Shown here: piece after piece, positions 1-8,206 of the stretch | Position numbering within the stretch: position 1 is the stretch's first letter | Layout of the letters: each line of letters begins with the position of its first letter | Assembly (NCBI GenBank): GCA_905618885.1 | Contig: CAJQTC010000019.1 | Location: 1 to 35,008, forward strand | DNA: 35,008 nt | Direction of reading: 5' to 3' | Source of the DNA: an uncultured Pelagibacteraceae bacterium | Lineage (GTDB): Bacteria; Pseudomonadota; Alphaproteobacteria; Pelagibacterales; Pelagibacteraceae | Notes under the pieces: model-generated | Told to the model about the DNA's origin: nothing | What the model saw: only the letters and a program-made list of their open reading frames with translations | The model's database searches: none | Translations under genes and position numbers: made by a program

Positions 1-2
1 AT

Positions 3-1403
<1,401 letters not shown>

Positions 1404-1411
1404 ATGGAAAA

Positions 1412-2695
1412 ATGAATTTTTCTACTCTGTTCAGACTAGAAGAGAACCTCCACTTAGACAAAAAGACATTAGTAAACCTAAGATGGATTGCGATTATTGG
1501 TCAGCTATTTGCAATTAACTTTGTTTACTTTTATTTAGAATTAAATCTTCCTGTTATTGAAACACATATTATAGTTTTTATAGGCTTTATAACAAATATA
1601 GTTCTACAATTTATCATTAGAACAAATCAGCTAAAAGATCTTTCTTCCTCTCTCTTTCTTGCTTATGACTTAGTACAATTAAGTACCTTATTATATTTAA
1701 CAGGGGGGATTCTTAATCCATTTGCGTTACTGATAATTATTCCAACCATAGTTTCCTCAACATTTTTAAGCATGGGTACAACAATAATTCTTGGAACTTT
1801 AACTATAGGCCTATTATTTATCTTAAAAGAATATCACAGAATACTTCCTGGTTTAGACGTTTATAGTTTTAGCTTTTCCGAATATTATTTAGCTGGAGCT
1901 TTAGTATCTATAATTATTGGATTAGTTTTTTTAAGTTATTTTGGAATAAGGTTTTCTGGTGAAACAAAAAAAAGATCTGAAGCATTAGATAAGCTCCAAC
2001 AAGTGATGGCAAAAGAGTATGAATTGGATTCACTTGGTGGGCAAGCTGCAGCTGCAGCTCATTCACTTGGTACACCGCTTGCTACAATTTCAGTAGTTGC
2101 TAAAGAACTTAAAAAAGAAATCGGAGATAAATCAAAGCATTCAAAAGATTTAGATCTGCTAATTAGCCAGGCTAAAAGATGTAGCGATATTTTGAAACAA
2201 ATTTCCAAAAAAGAAATTAGAGAGGATCAATTTATTAATTTAATAAAAGTAGAAGATCTTTTAGAAGAAATTATCGTCTCCTTTAAAGAAACCTCAAATA
2301 AAAAAATTACATTATTGGAAAATGATGACAAAAATAAAATAAATATTAAAAGATCACCAGAGATTGTTTACGGTCTGAGAAACTTTATTGGGAACGCTAT
2401 TAAATTTGCAGATAAAGAAGTACGTATAAAATTATTAAGTGATAAACAAGAACTCATATTGATAATTGATGATGATGGACCAGGTTTTGCTGAAGATGTT
2501 ATTAAGCTTATTGGGGAACCATATTTAAAATCAAAATCAAAAAAAATAACTGATAAAGCTGGCCTTGGATTGGGTATTTTTTTAGGTAAAACGCTTTTAG
2601 AAAGAAAAAAAGCTCGATTAACTTTTTTAAACAAAGAAGATCTAAAAGGCGCTACAGTTAAAATATCTTGGAATATACTAGATATTAAAAATTAA
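1412..2695 (+). CDS. regB: Redox sensor histidine kinase, RegB/PrrB/ActS family
   Basis: Six-TM-like N-terminus with GGILNPF (quinone-site motif of RegB), H-box region LGGQAAAAAHSLGTPLATI, conserved Cys region AKRCSDILKQI, and HATPase motifs (DDDGPGF, GLGLGIF). Confidence 0.93.
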   Translation: MNFSTLFRLEENLHLDKKTLVNLRWIAIIGQLFAINFVYFYLELNLPVIETHIIVFIGFITNIVLQFIIRTNQLKDLSSSLFLAYDLVQLSTLLYLTGGILNPFALLIIIPTIVSSTFLSMGTTIILGTLTIGLLFILKEYHRILPGLDVYSFSFSEYYLAGALVSIIIGLVFLSYFGIRFSGETKKRSEALDKLQQVMAKEYELDSLGGQAAAAAHSLGTPLATISVVAKELKKEIGDKSKHSKDLDLLISQAKRCSDILKQISKKEIREDQFINLIKVEDLLEEIIVSFKETSNKKITLLENDDKNKINIKRSPEIVYGLRNFIGNAIKFADKEVRIKLLSDKQELILIIDDDGPGFAEDVIKLIGEPYLKSKSKKITDKAGLGLGIFLGKTLLERKKARLTFLNKEDLKGATVKISWNILDIKN

Positions 2696-2782
2696 TTTAA
2701 AGTAAGTTCATGTTGAGTCATGCAGTATATAGCATCAAAACTTCATATTAAATTAGAAGAAACTAGGAAATAAAAACTCTTA

Positions 2783-3664
2783 TTATCTCTTAAATTCAAA
2801 AGTATAAGAAAGAATTTTATAAGCTAATTTTGCTACTAAGAAATTATATGAGTTAAAACCTTTAATTGGTGATAATTCATTAATATCAGCACCAACAATA
2901 TTCGAATTTTTTGCAGCAATTTTAATGATACTTAAAGTTTCATCCCATAGTAATCCGCCTGGTTCAGGAGTTCCTGTTGCCGGCATAATACTCGAATCCA
3001 ATCCATCGACATCAAATGTTAGGTAAACAGTTTTATTTTTTATCATTTTTTTAAATTTTTTTAAGTCCCATTTTAATTTGTCTTTAGCCCAAAAAATATT
3101 AATTCTTGCTTTGTTTTTTTTTAAAAAGGGGATTTCACTTTCAGAGATATTCCTAATACCAAAAGAAATAATAGACACATTTTTATAATCTAAACATCTT
3201 TTGATAGCTGATGCATGAGAAAATTTTTCACCATTATAACTTTCTCTTAAATCTGCATGCGCATCAAAGTGCAATAAGCAAATTTTTTTATGTTTTTTTA
3301 CAAATGGAACAATACATCCAGGAGTAATTGAGTGTTCCCCACCCAAAGTAATAGGGAAGAGCTTTTTATTCAAAATTTCCTCGTTTATATCTGACATTTT
3401 TTTTAAAGCTTTTTTAATATTTTTATCAATCTTGAATGGTTTTAACGTTTTAATTCCAATTTTTTTATATGGTTCACAATGCAACTCTTCATCATATAAT
3501 TCCACTTGATGAGAGGCCTTAATAATTTCTTTAGGTCCGTTTCTGGTGCCACCGCCGTAGCTAACTGTTTTTTCAAGTCCAAAAGGGACAACAACAACTT
3601 TCTCTTTAAAATTGATTTTATTATCAATTCCCAGAAAGCCTTTTTTATTTGAAAGATATTTCAT
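2783..3664 (-). CDS. speB: Agmatinase/arginase-family ureohydrolase
   Basis: Metal-binding motifs GGEHSIT, HFDAHADLR and TFDVDGLDSSIMPATGTPEPGG are all intact. The substrate cannot be assigned from sequence. Confidence 0.88.
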   Translation of the reverse strand: MKYLSNKKGFLGIDNKINFKEKVVVVPFGLEKTVSYGGGTRNGPKEIIKASHQVELYDEELHCEPYKKIGIKTLKPFKIDKNIKKALKKMSDINEEILNKKLFPITLGGEHSITPGCIVPFVKKHKKICLLHFDAHADLRESYNGEKFSHASAIKRCLDYKNVSIISFGIRNISESEIPFLKKNKARINIFWAKDKLKWDLKKFKKMIKNKTVYLTFDVDGLDSSIMPATGTPEPGGLLWDETLSIIKIAAKNSNIVGADINELSPIKGFNSYNFLVAKLAYKILSYTFEFKR

Positions 3665-3676
3665 TTTTAAATATTT

Positions 3677-4726
3677 TTATTTAAATATTTTTGAAAATTT
3701 TTTTTTATCTCTATTTTTCCAATATTCACGATGGTATGCATCACTTGCAATTAAAGGTAATACGCTTGTCGCTTCAGCAAATACCATTTGTTCTTTTGTT
3801 ATATCAACTTTACCCCATGAACTTGCTTCTTTTAATGTTGAGCTACTACAAGCTCCATCACGAGTATCAGCAACAGTAATTTGAATAGCATATTTATGCA
3901 TATCTACTTTTTTCCCTAATAACTCCGCACACACAACAGTGTCTTGAACAAAATTCTTTGGAACGCCGCCTCCAATCATTAATAAACCAGATTGTTTAGA
4001 TTGTAGTTTAATTTCAGTTAACTCTCTAAATTCACGAATAGAGTCTATAGTCATATGTCTTTTTGGGTTTTGCTCTTGGTGCATCACTAAGCCAAAACCT
4101 GCTGAACTGTCAGTAAAAGCTGGACAAAAAATTGGAACATCGTTGTCATAAGCAGTTTCAATCAATGAACCTTTCTTTTTTCCATTTTTTTTTAAGTACC
4201 TACCAAGTTCCTTAATAAATTCTCTAGACGTGTAAGATCGTGGTTCTAAGGTGTTAGCTATTTCACATATAGCTTTATCACATGCCTGAAGCTCCTCTTC
4301 ATCAATGTAAGTATCGTAAATTCTATCAATATAGTTGTCTCTAAGAACAGTATCATCTTGAAATTGGGAACCTTGATAGTGTTTGAAGCCTAAAGCTTCA
4401 AAAAAATCCATATCAATTATAGAAGCGCCAGTAGCAACAATGGCATCAATCATGTTATTTTTTACTAGATCTGCATATAAATCCATACATCCGCCTGCAG
4501 ATGTAGATCCAGCTAATGTTAGGAAAATTGAGCAATCTTTATCAGCTAGCATTTCATTATAAATACTAGCAGCTCTAGCTGTGTCCCTAGACGTGAATGA
4601 CATTTTCCTCATCCCATCAATGATTTTTCTTGCATCGAATGATTTAATATCAATATGCTCTACAGGATTACCGAGAAGAAATTTTTTATTATGTCCTATG
4701 TTATTAGGATTATTTTTTTTGTCCAT
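3677..4726 (-). CDS. Deoxyhypusine synthase-family protein (bacterial DHS-like; possibly homospermidine synthase-type)
   Basis: LTLAGSTSAGG, IVATGASIIDMDFFEALG and SSWGK, the last matching the catalytic-lysine context of eukaryotic DHS. Overlaps the stop of the upstream decarboxylase gene by 1 nt. Confidence 0.9.
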   Translation of the reverse strand: MDKKNNPNNIGHNKKFLLGNPVEHIDIKSFDARKIIDGMRKMSFTSRDTARAASIYNEMLADKDCSIFLTLAGSTSAGGCMDLYADLVKNNMIDAIVATGASIIDMDFFEALGFKHYQGSQFQDDTVLRDNYIDRIYDTYIDEEELQACDKAICEIANTLEPRSYTSREFIKELGRYLKKNGKKKGSLIETAYDNDVPIFCPAFTDSSAGFGLVMHQEQNPKRHMTIDSIREFRELTEIKLQSKQSGLLMIGGGVPKNFVQDTVVCAELLGKKVDMHKYAIQITVADTRDGACSSSTLKEASSWGKVDITKEQMVFAEATSVLPLIASDAYHREYWKNRDKKKFSKIFK

Positions 4727-5904
4727 TAAGCAACCAAGTATTTAACTTTACTCGAAGCATCATACAAACTCATGATTGGTTGATCTGCTGTTTCAAATAT
4801 CTTATCAGAATAGAAGCCGTTAAATTTAGTTCTAAAGGTCAATCCGTAAGCACCTAATTGTCCTAATTCAATATAATCACCTTCTTTAATGTTGTTAGGT
4901 AACATGAAAGGTCCTTTCATATAATCCATACTATCACAGGTAGGTCCAAAAAAATTAAATGCAGTTAATTTTTTTGACTGGATTCTTCCATTTAAAATCA
5001 TTCTAGATGGCAAAATAAAATTAGGAACTCCGGCATCAAACAAAGTACCGTATGTCCCATCATTAATATAAAGTTTGTGTTTTTTCCTAAGGTTGACTTT
5101 GACTATAGTTGAACCACTTTCAGCTACTATTGCCCTACCGGGTTCACAAATTAACTCAGGTGTAACTGGTAAGTTAAGTTTTGCAATAGAATCTTTTATT
5201 TCATTTAGATAATTTTCAAGTGGTTCAGGATTTAAGTCTGGATAGATAGAAGGAAACCCACCACCAACATTTATGATATCAGGTATTATTTTAGTTTTTT
5301 TTATTATATTTCCAACTTCACTAATTGCTTTAGTAAAAGAAATCTTGTGCATGCATTGAGAACCTACGTGGAAACTAATCCCAATTTTATTAGCATGATC
5401 TTTACACAACCTAACTAGTCCGAGCGCTTCACTAGATAACGCACCAAATTTTCTAGACAAATCGATTTCAGCATGTTCATTTGAAATAGAAATTCTTATG
5501 TAGAGAGTTAAATCTTTTGCATGATTTGTTGCTTCAAGAATTTTGACCAACTCATCTTTAGTATCAAGTGCAAAATCCCTAATACCTAAATTAAAATAAG
5601 CTTCTGAAATATCTTTTCTACTTTTTACTGTATGCATAAAATAAATATGTGCATCAGGTTTTAAATTTTTTATTAATAAAATTTCATTTATTGATGCAGT
5701 GTCAAAGTTTTCTATTCCGTTGCTGATAATATGTTTTAAAACTTCTTCATTTGGATTGGTTTTCACAGCATATAAAACTTTTCCAGGAAAATTATTTTTA
5801 AAAAATTGAGTTGATATTTTAATAGAATCTGGGCGTATACAATAAACCGGATAATCTGGTTTTAATGTGTTAACTAATTCGTTAACGTCTTTAAATTTTT
5901 GCAT
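4726..5904 (-). CDS. PLP-dependent ornithine (or lysine/diaminobutyrate) decarboxylase, fold type III
   Basis: YAVKTNPNEEVL (PLP-lysine context), FHVGSQ, VGGGFPSIY, CEPGRAIVAESG, FGPTCDSMDYMKGPFMLP; typical of the eukaryotic/alphaproteobacterial ODC family. Confidence 0.92.
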   Translation of the reverse strand: MQKFKDVNELVNTLKPDYPVYCIRPDSIKISTQFFKNNFPGKVLYAVKTNPNEEVLKHIISNGIENFDTASINEILLIKNLKPDAHIYFMHTVKSRKDISEAYFNLGIRDFALDTKDELVKILEATNHAKDLTLYIRISISNEHAEIDLSRKFGALSSEALGLVRLCKDHANKIGISFHVGSQCMHKISFTKAISEVGNIIKKTKIIPDIINVGGGFPSIYPDLNPEPLENYLNEIKDSIAKLNLPVTPELICEPGRAIVAESGSTIVKVNLRKKHKLYINDGTYGTLFDAGVPNFILPSRMILNGRIQSKKLTAFNFFGPTCDSMDYMKGPFMLPNNIKEGDYIELGQLGAYGLTFRTKFNGFYSDKIFETADQPIMSLYDASSKVKYLVA

Positions 5905-5954
5905 CTCATGTGTTCCTTTTTTTATTTACACAAAAGGTTTTTAAAAAATTTTAT

Positions 5955-5990
5955 AAAAAAACCTGTTAAATCGTTATTTAAGGTTTTTTT
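5955..5990 (-). promoter_or_regulatory. Terminator-like hairpin in the leader of the polyamine operon (candidate attenuator)
   Basis: Minus strand: AAAAAAACC-TTAAAT-AACG-ATTTAA-CA-GGTTTTTTT (9 bp + 6 bp stem with a 2-nt bulge, followed by a U-run), 51 nt upstream of the decarboxylase ATG. A downstream AAAAACCT (minus, within 5931-5942) can pair with the AGGTTTTT arm instead. Confidence 0.45.
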
Positions 5991-6024
5991 AATTAATGTA
6001 AAGAAAATAATACAAAAGTATTGG

Positions 6025-6054
6025 TTGATAATTTTCACTTCATCACCATATTAG
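6025..6054 (+). promoter_or_regulatory. Candidate sigma70-like promoter of regA
   Basis: TTGATA (6025-6030), 18-nt spacer, TATTAG (6049-6054). The predicted start lies at about the regA ATG (6062). Visual match only. Confidence 0.3.
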
Positions 6055-6061
6055 TCTCAGA

Positions 6062-6634
6062 ATGAAAAACACAAACACAGAATCAGTTAACTTAAACTTA
6101 AGTGATTTTAGCGACAAGAGCCTATTAATACTTGACGACGACGATCCTTTCAGAGGGAGGTTGGCAAGAGCAATGGAGAAGAAAGGATTTGTCGTAACAG
6201 AAGCTAAAAGTGTTAAAGAAGGCCTTATAATTGCACAAAATACGCCTACAGGTTTTGCCGTTATAGATCTTAGGCTTGAAGATGGTAACGGTTTAGAAGT
6301 GGTTAAGACTCTTCACAAATCAAAAAAAGAGAGCAGAATTGTCATGCTAACGGGCTATGGAAATCTACCCACAGCTGTAGCAGCAGTTAAAGCTGGTGCA
6401 ATAGATTATATTGCTAAACCAGTAGATGCAGACGATGTTGAGGCAGCTTTGCTAGCATCAGCTGAGTCAAAGGCCAAACCACCTGAAAATCCAATGTCTG
6501 CAGATAGGGTCAAATGGGAACATATTCATAGAGTGTTTGAATTGTGTAACCGTAATGTATCTGAGACAGCTAGAAGACTTAAAATGCATCGTAGAACACT
6601 GCAACGTATTCTATCAAAACGTTCACCTAAATAA
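6062..6634 (+). CDS. regA: Response regulator RegA/PrrA/ActR
   Basis: Receiver LLILDDDDPFRGRLARAM, DLRLEDGNGL, KPVDADDVEAAL; Fis-type HTH NRNVSETARRLKMHRRTLQRILSKRSP is diagnostic of RegA. Confidence 0.96.
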   Translation: MKNTNTESVNLNLSDFSDKSLLILDDDDPFRGRLARAMEKKGFVVTEAKSVKEGLIIAQNTPTGFAVIDLRLEDGNGLEVVKTLHKSKKESRIVMLTGYGNLPTAVAAVKAGAIDYIAKPVDADDVEAALLASAESKAKPPENPMSADRVKWEHIHRVFELCNRNVSETARRLKMHRRTLQRILSKRSPK

Positions 6635-7189
6635 TTAATTTAAGTATTGATTAAGTTTTTTTAGTTTAGACAAGCTAAATAAAACTATTAAAACTTTAAA
6701 AAGTTCTGCCAATAAAAATGGTTGCACACCTAGTTGAAACAAAGGTTTTTCCCATCCAATTAGAGTTCCTAGCCAAAAAATTCCAAATATATATATAAAG
6801 CTTACTGAAAATATTAATTGTAAAAATTTTATCAATAAATTTTTATTAAATTTAAAAGAACCTGCAAAATAAACAGTAAAAAGGAAACCAATTAAATAAC
6901 CCATTGTAGGGCCACTGAAATAAACTATTCCAACTCCTTTTTCAGGTGAACCAGAAAAAACAGGCAAGCCAATAATTCCTTCGAATAAATAAAGCGCTAC
7001 AGTCGCAACGCCCAATTTCCATCCAAGAGTAACACCCAAGAGAAGAACAACTAATGTTTGCATAGTCATAGGAACTGGGTAGAAAGGAATTTTTATTTTT
7101 GATGAAACTGCTAAAAGAACTGTACCAACTAGTGCAATAAATACACTTTTTATTATCTTAGATTGTTTTAGTTCTTTTATTAATTCCAT
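6635..7189 (-). CDS. bioY: Biotin transporter substrate-binding component BioY
   Basis: IPFYPVPMTMQTLVVLLLGVTLGWKLGVATVALYLFEGIIGLPVF..GPTMGYLIGF, characteristic BioY S-component sequence. Confidence 0.93.
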   Translation of the reverse strand: MELIKELKQSKIIKSVFIALVGTVLLAVSSKIKIPFYPVPMTMQTLVVLLLGVTLGWKLGVATVALYLFEGIIGLPVFSGSPEKGVGIVYFSGPTMGYLIGFLFTVYFAGSFKFNKNLLIKFLQLIFSVSFIYIFGIFWLGTLIGWEKPLFQLGVQPFLLAELFKVLIVLFSLSKLKKLNQYLN

Positions 7190-7221
7190 AATTGCATATT
7201 TACTTTTTTTTTAACTAAAAT

Positions 7222-8154
7222 CTAGTTATTTGTTAATTTTACAAAAACATCTTCTAAATCACCATCTTCCGTAGATATATCTAAAATTTCAATGCTGTTT
7301 TTCTTTAGCACATTGATAATATCATCAAATTTATAAGAATTTTTTTCATATATAGCTGTAACAGTATTAGCAATTTTTGAATTAAATTGAACACCCGGTA
7401 AAGTTAAATTTTTGTTATCAGGTATTTTGGAAACTTTAAAAGTAATTTTTTTTGTTTGTATCCTATCTAATAATTTTTGCGTCGTGTCTAAGGCGACTAA
7501 ATTTCCTTTGTCAATGATTGCTATACGGTCACACATTTCTTGAGCTTCAAAAAGATAATGTGTAGTTAAAATAATTGTTACTCCCTCTTTATTTAATGAT
7601 TTAACATTTTCCCAAAGATTTTTTCTCAATTCCACATCAACACCAGCGGTAGGCTCATCCAAAACAAGTATCGGTGGTTGATGGACCATAGCTTTTGCAA
7701 TTAACAGTCTTCTTTTCATGCCTCCGGATAGACTTCGGGCATAAGAATCTGCTTGTTTATCTAAGGAGACCATTTTTAAAATAATATCTGTAATCCTATT
7801 TTTTTTGGGAACTCCGTATAATCCAGCCTGCAATTCTAATAATTTTCTAGGACTGAAGAAAGCATCTAAATTAATTTCTTGCGGTACTATTCCTATTGAT
7901 GCTCTTACTTGTCTTGGATTTAGATCTAAATCAAACCCCCAAACATTTACATTACCTTCTGTTTTAGTGACGGTACCCGCTAATATACTTAGAAAAGTAG
8001 TTTTCCCAGCTCCATTGGGACCTAATAAACCAAATACCTCACCTTGCTTAACTTCAAAATTCAAGCCGTTAAGAGCTTTACTTGAAATATCTATTTCATT
8101 TTTTTTTGAATAAATTTTAGTTAAGTTTTCAACACTTAAAGCAATTTTGTTCAT
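7222..8154 (-). CDS. ABC transporter ATP-binding protein (ABC-2/DrrA-type)
   Basis: Walker A GPNGAGKTT, signature LSGGMKRRL, Walker B ILVLDEPTAGVD, H-loop TTHY; C-terminal extension typical of export-type ATPases. No permease gene adjacent. Confidence 0.9.
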   Translation of the reverse strand: MNKIALSVENLTKIYSKKNEIDISSKALNGLNFEVKQGEVFGLLGPNGAGKTTFLSILAGTVTKTEGNVNVWGFDLDLNPRQVRASIGIVPQEINLDAFFSPRKLLELQAGLYGVPKKNRITDIILKMVSLDKQADSYARSLSGGMKRRLLIAKAMVHQPPILVLDEPTAGVDVELRKNLWENVKSLNKEGVTIILTTHYLFEAQEMCDRIAIIDKGNLVALDTTQKLLDRIQTKKITFKVSKIPDNKNLTLPGVQFNSKIANTVTAIYEKNSYKFDDIINVLKKNSIEILDISTEDGDLEDVFVKLTNN

Positions 8155-8206
8155 AGTTTATTTAATTATATCACGAAATAAATAGGGTATTATAAGTAAT
8201 AAATTT

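Noticed and set aside
2696-2782. 87-nt gap between regB and speB considered for a small RNA or tRNA
   Set aside because: No cloverleaf and only a weak ATGC/GCAT hairpin; likely just a convergent spacer.
3612-3884. Plus-strand 90-aa ORF (and 3691-3879) opposite the speB/dhs junction
   Set aside because: Antisense to two well-supported genes; shadow ORF composition.
7805-8113. Plus-strand 102-aa ORF opposite the ABC ATPase
   Set aside because: Antisense of conserved ATPase motifs; no family resemblance.
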